A DNA stretch of 64,000 nt, from assembly GCF_000271845.1 (NCBI RefSeq), contig NZ_JH719394.1, forward strand, positions 192,828 to 256,827, read 5' to 3'. Numbering within the stretch: the stretch's first letter is position 1; each line of letters begins with the position of its first letter. Made by a program: the position numbers and the translations under genes. Shown in pieces: positions 17,241 to 25,670 of the stretch. A model generated the notes under the pieces. That model was given only the letters and a program-made list of their open reading frames with translations, did not search any database and had not been told where the DNA came from. The stretch comes from Rhizobium leguminosarum bv. trifolii WSM2297 (lineage in GTDB: Bacteria; Pseudomonadota; Alphaproteobacteria; Rhizobiales; Rhizobiaceae).

Positions 17241-18737
17241 TCAAGCGGCTTCCGATGCGGATGCGGCCGTGATGACCGCCTCCGTCGTCAGAGCGCTTCC
17301 AGTCAGTTCGCTGACGATTTTGCCGCGCGAGAAAACCAGCGCGCGGTGGCAGATATGGGCGATTTCCTCGAAGTCCGTCGAGACCACGACGACTGCGAGA
17401 CCAGCTTCCAGCGCCTGCGTGATCAGGCGGTAGATCTCCGCCCGCGCGCCAATGTCGACACCGGCGGTCGGATCTTCCGCGATCAGCAGCTTGCGGCCAG
17501 TCGCCAGCCAGCGGCCAACGACGACCTTCTGCTGGTTGCCGCCGGAGAGCGCCTCCACCGGCAGATCCGGATCGTTTGGCCTGAGGCCGACGGACTGGCC
17601 GATCGCATGGGCAAGGTCGGCTTCGCCACGCGGCGACAGGAAGGAAAAAAGCCCGCGTCCGACGGCTCCCGGGTTGATATAGGTATTTTCCCGAATGGAC
17701 AGCGAGAGCGCGACGGATTCCTCCGTCCGGTCACGGGCGATCAATCCGATACCCGAGGCCATCGCCCTGAGCGGGCTCGAAAGGTCCGGGGTCTCGTCAT
17801 GCAGCAGGATCGTGCCGCCGAAGGGCTCGCAGCCGAACAAGGCGCGGCCAATCCGTTCCTGACCGGCGCCGCGCAAGCCGGCGAGGCCCAGAAGCTCGCC
17901 CTCGCGGATATCGAAGGATATCGGGCTCGTGCCGGCACAGACGAGGTCACGCACCTTGACGATCGCCTTGCCGGGCTTGATCTCGGTTTTGGAAAAGAGA
18001 CTGTCGCCGCTGCGGCCGATGATCATCGTCACCAGTTCGTCGGGGGTGGTCTCGCTGACCGGTTTCTGCCCCACCATGCGCCCGTCACGCAGAACGGCGA
18101 CCCGATCGGCGATGCGGAAGATCTCGTCGAGCCTGTGAGAGACGTAGATCATGCCGACACCGCGATCCTTCAGAGGACGGATCGCATTGAACAGCCGGTC
18201 GACTTCGTCGGCGGGCAGGCTCGCGGTCGGCTCGTCGAGCACGAGGACGTCGGCCTCGACGGCAAGCGCGCGGGCAATGGCGACGAGTGATTTTTCCGTG
18301 CGCGACAGCGCCGAAACCCGGGTCGTCGGATCGAAATCACAGCCGACCAGCTTCAGGGCTTCCCTCGCGCGCGCCTGTGTCCGGTTCCAATCGATCAGGC
18401 CGCCGCGCATCGAGAACCCCTGCGACAGGCCCATATTTTCGCCGACCGTCATCCACTCGATCAGACCGAGATCCTGGTGAATGAAGGCAACCGGCTGCCG
18501 CTCGTTCGGCTTTGGCGGGCGGTGGTGATAGCTCTGGCCGCGAAAAAGGATGTCGCCGCCGTCGGGCTTATAAATACCCGCGAGGGTCTTGATGAGCGTC
18601 GATTTCCCGGCTCCGTTTTCGCCGAGCAGCGCAAGGATTTCACCTTCGCGCAGATCAATCGATACGTCACGCAGCGCCTGCGTGCCGCCGAAGCTCTTGG
18701 TGATCGATTGGAACTCCAGCAGTCTCTTGGCTTCCAC
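17241..18737 (-). CDS. Sugar ABC transporter ATP-binding protein, two ATPase domains
   Basis: A 498-residue duplicated ATPase of the RbsA/XylG type. The start is taken as the GTG at 18737 because GGGAGGAG lies 5 bases before it; a TTG at 18752 falls within that ribosome site. The first half has Walker A GENGAGKST and Walker B ADVLVLDEPTASL but a degenerate signature (LSRTEKSLVAI). The second half has an altered P-loop (GLRGAGQERIG) but an intact LSGGNQQKVVVGRWL. This asymmetry is normal for the CUT2 family. The promoter region carries the LacI-type palindrome at 18777-18792. Confidence 0.92.
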   Translation of the reverse strand: MEAKRLLEFQSITKSFGGTQALRDVSIDLREGEILALLGENGAGKSTLIKTLAGIYKPDGGDILFRGQSYHHRPPKPNERQPVAFIHQDLGLIEWMTVGENMGLSQGFSMRGGLIDWNRTQARAREALKLVGCDFDPTTRVSALSRTEKSLVAIARALAVEADVLVLDEPTASLPADEVDRLFNAIRPLKDRGVGMIYVSHRLDEIFRIADRVAVLRDGRMVGQKPVSETTPDELVTMIIGRSGDSLFSKTEIKPGKAIVKVRDLVCAGTSPISFDIREGELLGLAGLRGAGQERIGRALFGCEPFGGTILLHDETPDLSSPLRAMASGIGLIARDRTEESVALSLSIRENTYINPGAVGRGLFSFLSPRGEADLAHAIGQSVGLRPNDPDLPVEALSGGNQQKVVVGRWLATGRKLLIAEDPTAGVDIGARAEIYRLITQALEAGLAVVVVSTDFEEIAHICHRALVFSRGKIVSELTGSALTTEAVITAASASEAA

Positions 18738-18776
18738 CGTGGCTCCTCCCAAAGCTGCAGTTGTTATCCTTAACCT

Positions 18777-18792
18777 ATGTTATCGATAACAT
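18777..18792. promoter_or_regulatory. LacI-type operator upstream of the sugar ABC operon
   Basis: ATGTTATCGATAACAT is a perfect 16-bp palindrome 40 bp upstream of the ABC ATPase start. The identical 16-mer occurs at 21149-21164 and related sites occur at 24321 and 24416. Even-centred palindromes with a central CG are typical for LacI-family proteins, and the LacI gene at 23197-24270 is the only such regulator nearby. Confidence 0.85.
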
Positions 18793-18845
18793 TCATGGAT
18801 GGTCAAGCGGAAAGATGACGATCGCGAATTTCCCGCAAGAGATTT

Positions 18846-19739
18846 TCAGCCGGCCTGAAATCCGTCGAGAAGACGCATCATCTGGGCCGAGTCCTTCGGC
18901 CCGAGGCCGGCCGCGCAGAGCAGACGATGGATTTCGACCACAGCACCCGTCATCGGCAGCGGCGTCTTCGTCTTCAGCGCAAAGGCCTGAAGCGAATCCA
19001 GGTCCTTCAGCATGTTGTCGATCCTGCCTGTCGGCGAGAAATCGCGAGCGGCGAATTTTGCCATGAACTCCTGCATGATACGGCTGTCAGCACGCCCGCC
19101 GGCAAGCGCCGCCGGAATTGCTGAGGGATCGACGCCGCCGGCTTCCGCGAGCTTGACCGCTTCCGCGACCGCCTGAAACAGCACAGCGCAAAACAGCTGG
19201 TTGATCAGTTTCGTCGTCTGGCCGGCGCCGGATGCGCCCATCAGCGTGTAATTGGCGGCAAGATGACGCATCACCACACGCGCCCGCTCGAAATCCTCGG
19301 GGCTGCCGCCGGCCATGATCGTCAGCTTGCCGCCAAGTGCGCCGGGCACGCCGCCGGACAGCGGGCAATCCACCCATGCCATCCCCGTTTCCCGCCGAAG
19401 TCGCGTCGCCATGTCGGCCGTCTCGGCGGGATCGATGGAGGACATATCGATCAGCAGCTTGTCGGCGTTTGCCGCCGCCGCAACACCCTTCTCGCCGAAA
19501 ACGACAGCGCGCACGATGTTGGCGTGATTGAGGCTGAGCACGCAGAATTCCGAGGCCGAGACGGCATCCGCCACGGAGTTCACGGCATTGGCACCCTCGG
19601 CCGCCAATGCCGCGACCTTTTCGGCATCGAGATCGAAAACCGATACTTTGTGGCCGGTCTCGATCAGTCGGGTGACGATCGCCGTTCCCATGATGCCGGC
19701 GCCGATGACGGCGACATCTGCTCTAAAATCATCCTGCAT
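18846..19739 (-). CDS. NAD(P)-dependent beta-hydroxyacid dehydrogenase
   Basis: A 297-residue member of the 3-hydroxyisobutyrate / tartronate semialdehyde reductase family. The Rossmann motif is GAGIMGTAIVTRL (residues about 12-24), the substrate motif is DCPLSGGVPGA, and the catalytic lysine lies in GAGQTTKLINQL. It is the third gene of the minus-strand unit starting with the SDR at 21061, and its start overlaps the end of the gluconokinase gene by 11 bp. Within a gluconate/idonate module it may reduce a semialdehyde or oxidise a 3-hydroxy sugar acid. The exact substrate is unknown, and it is too short to be a full 6-phosphogluconate dehydrogenase. Confidence 0.88.
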   Translation of the reverse strand: MQDDFRADVAVIGAGIMGTAIVTRLIETGHKVSVFDLDAEKVAALAAEGANAVNSVADAVSASEFCVLSLNHANIVRAVVFGEKGVAAAANADKLLIDMSSIDPAETADMATRLRRETGMAWVDCPLSGGVPGALGGKLTIMAGGSPEDFERARVVMRHLAANYTLMGASGAGQTTKLINQLFCAVLFQAVAEAVKLAEAGGVDPSAIPAALAGGRADSRIMQEFMAKFAARDFSPTGRIDNMLKDLDSLQAFALKTKTPLPMTGAVVEIHRLLCAAGLGPKDSAQMMRLLDGFQAG

Positions 19740-20283
19740 GAAACCCTCCCTTAATGGCCACGGCTCTCAGCTCCTCACAAGCCAGCGCCACCATATCATC
19801 CAAAACACCATCGATCGCGACCGTCACGACACCGGGCTCACCGGTCGGCGGCTCCAACGTCTGCAGCTGGCTGTCGAGTAGCGACGCCGGCATGAAGTGG
19901 CCTTGGCGAGCCTGCATCCGCGACAACAGAAGCTCGCGCGATCCTTCGAGGAAAACAAAAGCCAGGCGCCCGCCCGCCGCCTGTCTCAACCTGTCCCGAT
20001 AGCTTCTCTTCAGCGCTGAGCATGAAATCACCAGGCCTTGCGATCGGTTTTGCGCAGCCCTTATTTCCTCGCCGATCCGGTCGAGCCAGGGCAGACGGTC
20101 GTCGTCGGTCAGCGGTATGCCCTCAGCCATCTTTTCGACATTGCCAGCGGGGTGGAGTTGATCGCCCTCCACAAACGTCAGGCCGTTTTGAGCGGCGATG
20201 CCCGCTCCGACCGAGGATTTGCCGCAACCGCTGACGCCCATGACGACGACGGCCAGAGGCAGCGCTTCTTTTTCGAGCTCCAT
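19729..20283 (-). CDS. gntK: Gluconokinase
   Basis: A 184-residue GntK/IdnK-type kinase that phosphorylates D-gluconate to 6-phosphogluconate in the cytosol. The P-loop is GVSGCGKSS; FVEGDQLHPAGNVEKMAEGIPLTDDDRLPWL is the family substrate region, followed by CSALKRSYRDRLR. The ATG at 20283 follows the SDR gene by 13 bp. The frame is open further upstream, but there it overlaps the SDR gene and loses family resemblance. The C-terminus overlaps the next gene by 11 bp, so these genes are coupled. It provides the entry step to the Entner-Doudoroff or pentose phosphate route. Confidence 0.92.
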   Translation of the reverse strand: MELEKEALPLAVVVMGVSGCGKSSVGAGIAAQNGLTFVEGDQLHPAGNVEKMAEGIPLTDDDRLPWLDRIGEEIRAAQNRSQGLVISCSALKRSYRDRLRQAAGGRLAFVFLEGSRELLLSRMQARQGHFMPASLLDSQLQTLEPPTGEPGVVTVAIDGVLDDMVALACEELRAVAIKGGFHAG

Positions 20284-20296
20284 CGTCGCGTCTCTA

Positions 20297-21061
20297 TCAG
20301 AGGCAGGTGGTGATGCCGCCGTCGACATAAAGCGTATGGCCGTTGATGAAGGACGAACCGCGGCCCGAGAGGAAAACGGCGGCGCCCACCAGTTCCTCGA
20401 CATCGCCCCAGCGTCCGGCCGGCGTCCGCTTCTCGAGCCAGGACGAGAATTCGGGATTGTCGACGAGCGCCTGATTGAGCGGCGTCTTGAAATAACCCGG
20501 CGCAATCGCGTTGATCTGCAGGCCGTGCTTGGCCCAGTCGGCGCACATTCCGCGCGTCAGATTGCGCACCGCGCCCTTGGTCGCCGTGTAAGGGGCGATG
20601 CCTGGACGGGCGAGCTCGCTTTGAACGGAGGCGATGTTGATGATCTTGCCCTGGCCGCGGGCGATCATGGCTTTGGCGGCTGCCTGACCGACGTAAAACA
20701 CGCTCGAAATATTGGTGGTCAGCAGCAATTCCCATTTGTCCGCCGGAAAATCTTCCAGCGGCGTGCGAAACTGCATGCCGGCATTGTTGATCAGAATGTC
20801 GAGCGGCCCGATATCGGCCTCGATTGCGTCTATGCCCTGTTTGGCGTCGTCCTTGCTGGTCACGTCGAAGATGGCCGCATGGGCAGACAGGCCTTGAGCC
20901 TTAAGGCTCTCGACCGCCCGCTTGACACTTTCGGGGGTGCGGCCGTTGATGATGACCTCGGCGCCATGCTGCGCCAGACCTTCGGCCAGCGCATAACCAA
21001 TTCCCTGGCTCGAGCCGGTGATCAGGGCAAGCCGCCCCGTCAGATCAAACAGATTCTTCAT
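20297..21061 (-). CDS. SDR oxidoreductase, gluconate 5-dehydrogenase / 5-ketogluconate reductase type
   Basis: A 254-residue short-chain dehydrogenase starting at the ATG at 21061, with GGAGGAG about 9 bases upstream; a GTG at 21070 overlaps that ribosome site. The cofactor motif is TGSSQGIGYALAEGL, followed by NNAGM. The catalytic serine is in INIASVQSE and the Tyr-Lys pair in YTATKGAVRN. The sequence resembles IdnO/Gno enzymes that interconvert 5-ketogluconate and gluconate. It is the first gene of the minus-strand unit with gntK, and its promoter shares the perfect LacI-type palindrome at 21149-21164. Confidence 0.88.
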   Translation of the reverse strand: MKNLFDLTGRLALITGSSQGIGYALAEGLAQHGAEVIINGRTPESVKRAVESLKAQGLSAHAAIFDVTSKDDAKQGIDAIEADIGPLDILINNAGMQFRTPLEDFPADKWELLLTTNISSVFYVGQAAAKAMIARGQGKIINIASVQSELARPGIAPYTATKGAVRNLTRGMCADWAKHGLQINAIAPGYFKTPLNQALVDNPEFSSWLEKRTPAGRWGDVEELVGAAVFLSGRGSSFINGHTLYVDGGITTCL

Positions 21062-21148
21062 GAAAATCACTCCTCCGGTGTCGCTGCGAATGAGGGCTTA
21101 TACCGCTACTCGCGGTGAAACTCACTTGACATCGCTCTTCCGAATTAT

Positions 21149-21164
21149 ATGTTATCGATAACAT
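21149..21164. promoter_or_regulatory. LacI-type operator between SDR and 2-hydroxyacid dehydrogenase genes
   Basis: A second exact copy of ATGTTATCGATAACAT lies in the divergent promoter region, 88 bp from the SDR start and 33 bp from the reductase start. One regulator bound here can control both directions. Confidence 0.88.
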
Positions 21165-21196
21165 AATCAACTGTCAAAATGCGGGATGGAAACGGA

Positions 21197-22138
21197 ATGC
21201 CTGAGGTAGAGATCTTGATGACCGGAGCCTATCCGGAATGGGATATGGTCGATCTGGAGGCGAAGTATCGCGTCCATCGGCTGTGGGAGGCAGCAGACCG
21301 GCAGGAACTGATCGCAAGGGTCGGCAAGGATATCCGCGCCATCGCGACGCGTGGCGAACTCGGCGCCTCCGCCGACCTGATGAAGCAATTGCCGAAACTG
21401 GAGATCGTCTCCTGTTACGGCGTCGGCACCGACGCCATCGACCTCGCCTATGCCCGCGCCAACGGCGTCCGCGTCACCAATACCCGCGATGTGCTGACCG
21501 AAGATGTCGCCGATATCGCTATCGGACTGTTGCTTGCGACGGCACGGCAGATTCCGCAGGCCGATGTCTTTGTCCGCGCCGGCCAGTGGGGCAATGTCGC
21601 CATGCCGCTGGTTACGCGGGTCTCGGGCAAGAAGGTGGGGCTCGCCGGCATGGGCCGGATCGGCAAGGCAATCGCCAAACGGGCGGCCGCTTTCGGCTGC
21701 GACATCTCCTATTTCGCCCGCAACGAACATCAGGACGTTGCCTATGCCTACCAGCCGGACCTCGTTGCACTTGCCGATTGGGCCGATTTTCTGATCGTCA
21801 TCGTCCCCGGAGGGCAGGCGACCATGAAGATCATCAACGCCGATGTGCTCAAAGCGCTCGGTCCGAACGGCATGTTGATCAATGTCTCGCGCGGGACGAC
21901 CGTCGACGAAGAGGCGCTGGTCGCAGCCCTTCAAGACGGCACCATCCAGGCGGCCGGCCTCGATGTCTTCCTGAACGAACCGAAGATCGACGCGCGTTTT
22001 CTGACGCTCCAAAATGTCGTGTTGCAGCCCCATCACGGCTCCGGTACCGTCGAAACCCGCAAGGCCATGGGCCAGCTGGTCAGAGACAATCTCGCGGCGC
22101 ATTTTGCCGGCAACCCGCTTCCAACTCCCGTCGTGTGA
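21197..22138 (+). CDS. D-isomer 2-hydroxyacid dehydrogenase (2-ketogluconate reductase-like)
   Basis: About 313 residues from the ATG at 21197 (MPEVEILMTGAYPEWDM); an in-frame ATG at 21179 would add six residues. The fold is the GhrB/2-ketogluconate reductase type. The NAD(P) motif is GLAGMGRIGKAIAKRA, the catalytic arginine is in NVSRGTTVDE, the glutamate in FLNEP and the histidine in QPHHGSGT. In this module it would reduce 2-keto-L-gulonate to L-idonate or 2-ketogluconate to gluconate. It lies 10 bp before idnD in the same direction, and the operator at 21149-21164 sits in its promoter. Confidence 0.88.
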   Translation: MPEVEILMTGAYPEWDMVDLEAKYRVHRLWEAADRQELIARVGKDIRAIATRGELGASADLMKQLPKLEIVSCYGVGTDAIDLAYARANGVRVTNTRDVLTEDVADIAIGLLLATARQIPQADVFVRAGQWGNVAMPLVTRVSGKKVGLAGMGRIGKAIAKRAAAFGCDISYFARNEHQDVAYAYQPDLVALADWADFLIVIVPGGQATMKIINADVLKALGPNGMLINVSRGTTVDEEALVAALQDGTIQAAGLDVFLNEPKIDARFLTLQNVVLQPHHGSGTVETRKAMGQLVRDNLAAHFAGNPLPTPVV

Positions 22139-22148
22139 GGTTCCCGAT

Positions 22149-23180
22149 ATGAAAGCCATAGTCATTCATGCCGCCAAGGATCTGAGGATCGAGGAGCGCG
22201 AGCCGGAGGTTGCGGGAGAGGGGCAGGTGGAGATTGCCATCGAAGCCGGCGGTATCTGCGGCTCCGACCTGCATTATTACAATCACGGTGGTTTCGGCAC
22301 CGTTCGGCTGCGCGAACCGATGATCCTCGGCCATGAGATCGCCGGCACGGTCAAGGCGCTGGGTACCGGCGTGAGCGACCTTGCAGTCGGCGACCGTGTC
22401 GCGGTTTCTCCGAGCCGGCCTTGCAATCACTGCCAATATTGCCTGAAGGGACAGCAGAACCACTGCCTCAACATGCGGTTCTACGGCAGCGCCATGCCGA
22501 TGCCGCATATTCAGGGCGGCTTCCGCCAGCGGCTGGTGGCGGAGCGTTGGCAATGCCACAAGGTCACTGAGGGCATTTCCATTCATGAGGCCGCCTTCGC
22601 CGAACCCTTTGCCGTGACGCTGCATGCCGCAAACCGCGCCGGGTCGCTGCTCGGCAAACGGGTGCTCGTCACCGGTTGCGGCCCGATCGGCATGCTGGCG
22701 ATCGTTGCCGCCCGCGTTCTCGGCGCCCGCGAGATCGTCGCGACCGATGTGACCGACAGCGTGCTGGCGATTGCCCGCACCAGCGGCGCGGATCGCACCA
22801 TCAACGTTGCCACCCATGCCGCCGACCTAGCGGCTTACAGCGCCGACAAGGGATATTTCGACGTCATGTTCGAAGCGTCGGGCAATGAGCGGGCGGTGCG
22901 CGCCGGGCTGGAGACGCTAAAGCCCCGCGCCGTTCTCGTGCAGCTCGGCCTCGGCGGCGATGTCTCGATCCCGCAGAACATGATCGTTGCCAAGGAAATC
23001 GAGATGCGCGGGACATTCCGCTTTCACGAGGAGTTCGGGCTCGCCGTCGAACTGATCAACGCGCGCCGCGTCGATCTGAAACCGCTGCTGACCGGTGTTT
23101 TTGCCATCGAAGAGGCTGTCGCCGCCTTCGAACTGGCAAGCGACCGCAGCAAGTCGATGAAGGTGCAGATCGCCTTCTGA
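22149..23180 (+). CDS. idnD: L-idonate 5-dehydrogenase, zinc-dependent
   Basis: A 343-residue medium-chain zinc dehydrogenase starting at the ATG at 22149. Catalytic zinc ligands are in GGICGSDLHYYNHGGFGT and GHEIAGTV, the structural zinc cysteines form CNHCQYCLKGQQNHC, and the cofactor loop is GCGPIGMLAI. SDLHYYNHGG is typical for L-idonate 5-dehydrogenases. It would convert L-idonate to 5-ketogluconate, the substrate of the SDR across the operator. It ends 16 bp from the convergent LacI gene. Confidence 0.9.
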   Translation: MKAIVIHAAKDLRIEEREPEVAGEGQVEIAIEAGGICGSDLHYYNHGGFGTVRLREPMILGHEIAGTVKALGTGVSDLAVGDRVAVSPSRPCNHCQYCLKGQQNHCLNMRFYGSAMPMPHIQGGFRQRLVAERWQCHKVTEGISIHEAAFAEPFAVTLHAANRAGSLLGKRVLVTGCGPIGMLAIVAARVLGAREIVATDVTDSVLAIARTSGADRTINVATHAADLAAYSADKGYFDVMFEASGNERAVRAGLETLKPRAVLVQLGLGGDVSIPQNMIVAKEIEMRGTFRFHEEFGLAVELINARRVDLKPLLTGVFAIEEAVAAFELASDRSKSMKVQIAF

Positions 23181-23196
23181 CGCCGGCCTTGGCCGC

Positions 23197-24270
23197 TTAT
23201 GGGGCGGCGGCGCGATCGGTGCTTTCGCGCAGAACGACCCGGTAGCCCGTCAATGTGATCTCGTCGCCGGTCGCCTCGCCGCTGCGCTGCAGGGCATTCA
23301 GCAGGCGGGCGGCGGCCTGACGGCCGATGCCGTAACAGTCGACATTGATGGTGGTGATGCTGGGATGACAGATCGACGAGATCTCGTAATCGCCGAAGCC
23401 GGCGACCGCGATATCACCCGGCACGCTCATTCCCCTGCGTTTACATTCCATGATCGCGCCGAAAGCGGAAAGGTCGGAGACGCAGAGAACCACCTCCGTA
23501 TCCGGCCAGCGCTCCAGCAGACTGACGATCGCCTGGCCACCCTGTTCCATGGTGATCGGCGGCACACCGAAGGAAATCATCCGTCCCGGCCCCAAGCCGA
23601 GTTCTTCGAGAGTCTTCTGAAACCCACTTCGCCGCTGGCTGCCGCGCGTATCGCGTGCCGTCGTTCCGCCGATATAGCCGAATTTCCGGTACCCCTGGCT
23701 GGCAAGCGTCCGCACCAGTAGGGACATCGCCTCGCTGTTGGAAAAGCCGACGACATGGTTGATCGGCTCTTCCGGAAGTTCCCAGGTCTCGACAACAGGA
23801 ATGCCGGCTTTTGCCAGCATCCGCCGCGCCCGCGCGGTGTGCGATCCACCCGTCAGGATGATGCCTTCAGGCCGACGGCGCAGCATCGCCTCGATCAACT
23901 CTTCTTCTTTCTCCGCGGAGTAATCGGTATAGCCGAGAAGAAGCTGCAGGCCGGTATTCTCCAGCGCATCGGTAATCCCCCGCGCGGTATCGGAGAAATT
24001 CGAATTGTTGATGGAGGGCACCAGCGCCGCGATGAAGCCGCTGCGCCGCGACGAAAGACTGCCGGCAGACAGGTCGAGCACATAGCCGAGCGCATCGACG
24101 GCTTCCATGATGCGCTTTCGCGTCTCTTCGGAAACACTCGCATCTTGGCGAAAGGCGCGCGAAACGGTCATGGCGGAGACGCCGACATATTTGGCGACCT
24201 CGGCCATCGTCAGCTTTTGCGCGTCTCCTCCCTTGAAACGCTTGCCTTTTGGCTCATCCTCGTTTTTCAC
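23197..24270 (-). CDS. LacI family regulator of the sugar-acid module
   Basis: A 357-residue repressor. The DNA-binding domain (about residues 20-66) reads TMAEVAKYVGVSAMTVSRAF followed by the hinge ALGYVLDLSAG, close to GntR/IdnR-type LacI proteins. The ligand-binding domain includes GIILTGG and VVLCVSDLSAFGAIMECKRRG. The N-terminus is extended by about 20 charged residues. It lies among its presumed targets: two perfect palindromes at 18777 and 21149, a near copy before the lactonase gene at 24416, and a weaker copy about 50 bp upstream of its own start suggesting autoregulation. The effector is probably a sugar acid of the pathway. Confidence 0.92.
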   Translation of the reverse strand: MKNEDEPKGKRFKGGDAQKLTMAEVAKYVGVSAMTVSRAFRQDASVSEETRKRIMEAVDALGYVLDLSAGSLSSRRSGFIAALVPSINNSNFSDTARGITDALENTGLQLLLGYTDYSAEKEEELIEAMLRRRPEGIILTGGSHTARARRMLAKAGIPVVETWELPEEPINHVVGFSNSEAMSLLVRTLASQGYRKFGYIGGTTARDTRGSQRRSGFQKTLEELGLGPGRMISFGVPPITMEQGGQAIVSLLERWPDTEVVLCVSDLSAFGAIMECKRRGMSVPGDIAVAGFGDYEISSICHPSITTINVDCYGIGRQAAARLLNALQRSGEATGDEITLTGYRVVLRESTDRAAAP

Positions 24271-24320
24271 TGATCTCCGCTTTCAAACAAGCTTGCGAGC
24301 TGGGCACTCAGGATAGGATA

Positions 24321-24336
24321 AAGTTATCGCTATCAT
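24321..24336. promoter_or_regulatory. Degenerate LacI-type operator upstream of the LacI gene
   Basis: AAGTTATCGCTATCAT matches the 16-bp palindrome at 12 or 13 positions, including the GTTATCG half. It lies about 50 bp upstream of the lacI-type start at 24270, suitable for autorepression. It is weaker than the other copies. Confidence 0.5.
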
Positions 24337-24415
24337 CGCACAATCGATATTATTGCAGGAACGCAGCGCTCCACAATCCATCGATCTCTGGACGAAAGCC
24401 GCAAAGTAGGACAGA

Positions 24416-24431
24416 ATGGTATCGATAACAA
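24416..24431. promoter_or_regulatory. LacI-type operator upstream of the SMP-30 gene
   Basis: ATGGTATCGATAACAA keeps the central TATCGATA and the full right half of the operator, with one changed base in each outer part. It lies 20 bp before the SMP-30/lactonase start, so bound repressor would block initiation. Confidence 0.75.
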
Positions 24432-24450
24432 TTTGAGATGAGGGAGCATC

Positions 24451-25377
24451 ATGTTCGGGGAAATCGAGGGTACGGGGTTCGAGGTTCTCGATCCGCGGTT
24501 TGAAAGCTGCTTCGTCGGCCACGCGCGCATCGAACGGCTCTGGACGGGTGGCCGCTGGCTGGAGGGACCGGCCTGGTTTGCCGCCGGGCGTTATCTGGTC
24601 TTCTCGGATATCCCGAACAATCGCATGATGCGCTACGATGATACCAGCGGACATACATCGGTATTCCGCTCGCCCAGCAACAATTCGAACGGCAACACGG
24701 TCGACAATCAGGGCCGGCTGATCACCTGCGAGCATCTGGCGCGCCGTGTCACGCGAACGGATTTCGACGGCGGGGTTACCGTGCTGGCCGATCGCATTGC
24801 CGGCAAACGGCTGAATTCTCCCAACGACGTCACCGTCAAATCCGATGGGACCATCTGGTTCACCGACCCGAGCTACGGCATCCTTCACGATTATGAGGGT
24901 GACTACGGCGACGAGGAAATCGGCGGATGCCATGTCTACCGGCATGATCCGGCAACAGGCACAACCGACCGGGTGGCGTCCGATTTCGTCAAGCCGAACG
25001 GGCTGGCTTTCTCGCCGGATGAGTCGGTGCTCTATATCGCCGATACCGGCGGCACGCACCTGTCAGGCGGTCCGCGTCATATTCGAAAACTCGCTGTATC
25101 CGGTGAGGGAAAGCTGACCGACCTCGGTATTTTCGCCGAATGCACTTCAGGCTTTTTCGACGGCTTTCGCGTCGACCGGAAGGGCAGGATCTGGACGAGC
25201 GCCGGAGACGGCGTGCACGCTTACGATCCGGATGGCACCCTGCTCGGCAAGATCCATATTCCCGAGATCGTCTCCAACGTCGCTTTCGGCGGCGAGAAAT
25301 TGAACCGTCTTTTCATCACCGCAACCACGTCGCTCTACGCTGTCTATCTCACGGCCAATGGGTCGAGATTGGGATAG
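24451..25377 (+). CDS. SMP-30/gluconolactonase family lactonase
   Basis: A 308-residue six-bladed propeller lactonase. The first metal-binding glutamate is in LEGPAWF, PNDVTVKSDGTIWFTDPSYG carries the conserved Asn and Asp region, and PNGLAFSPDESVLYIADT the later metal ligands. The start is the ATG at 24451 with GAGGGAG 6-8 bases upstream. No signal peptide is seen, so it acts in the cytosol. It probably hydrolyses a sugar lactone (glucono- or gulonolactone) feeding the idonate/gluconate route. The operator at 24416-24431 places it in the LacI regulon. Confidence 0.9.
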   Translation: MFGEIEGTGFEVLDPRFESCFVGHARIERLWTGGRWLEGPAWFAAGRYLVFSDIPNNRMMRYDDTSGHTSVFRSPSNNSNGNTVDNQGRLITCEHLARRVTRTDFDGGVTVLADRIAGKRLNSPNDVTVKSDGTIWFTDPSYGILHDYEGDYGDEEIGGCHVYRHDPATGTTDRVASDFVKPNGLAFSPDESVLYIADTGGTHLSGGPRHIRKLAVSGEGKLTDLGIFAECTSGFFDGFRVDRKGRIWTSAGDGVHAYDPDGTLLGKIHIPEIVSNVAFGGEKLNRLFITATTSLYAVYLTANGSRLG

Positions 25378-25528
25378 AAGCGCGCGGTCGTTCCCGTCTC
25401 GGCCAAAGCATTGTGTGCAGTGGTCGGCTTGCAGAATATGTGCTCGGCGATGCCCTCGGATACCTTGCCGATCCGAGGGGGCATAAGTGGGCTCCTTTCT
25501 CTGGAGGGACCCGCGGCTTAGCCTCAAA

Positions 25529-25644
25529 ATCAGCCCATGGCCTGTGTTTTGTAATTATTTTTCATATTGTAGACTGATTTTATTGCGTTGATCATCAGCC
25601 CATAGACTGATATAGACTTGGCTTCGATCAGCCCAGAAGCTGAT
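25529..25644. promoter_or_regulatory. Array of four phased palindromic sites upstream of the mobile mystery gene pair
   Basis: Two clear inverted repeats, ATCAG-N8-CTGAT at 25594-25611 and 25627-25644, are 33 bp apart. The same spacing predicts two earlier sites, both present in decayed form: ATCAGCCCATGGCCTGTG at 25529 (left half intact) and TTCATATTGTAGACTGAT at 25561 (right half intact). The four sites repeat every 32-33 bp, about three helical turns, so bound dimers would line up on one DNA face. The array ends 27 bp before the HTH gene and probably binds its product. Confidence 0.75.
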
Positions 25645-25670
25645 TTGTGGTGATCAAGAGGGTTTGCGTG

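Noticed and set aside
15906..18290. A 794-codon open frame on the plus strand
   Set aside because: Antisense to the sugar ABC binding protein, permease and ATPase; no recognisable motif and shadow-like composition.
24301..24450. A possible tRNA-like or attachment site near the sugar-acid/mobile mystery boundary
   Set aside because: No cloverleaf and no direct repeats flanking 25.5-26.8 kb were seen; the mobile mystery pair may be acquired, but no integration boundary is visible.
25529..25644. CRISPR-like repeat array
   Set aside because: The units are short, palindromic and imperfect, with 14-15 bp spacers; they sit in a promoter and there are no cas genes.
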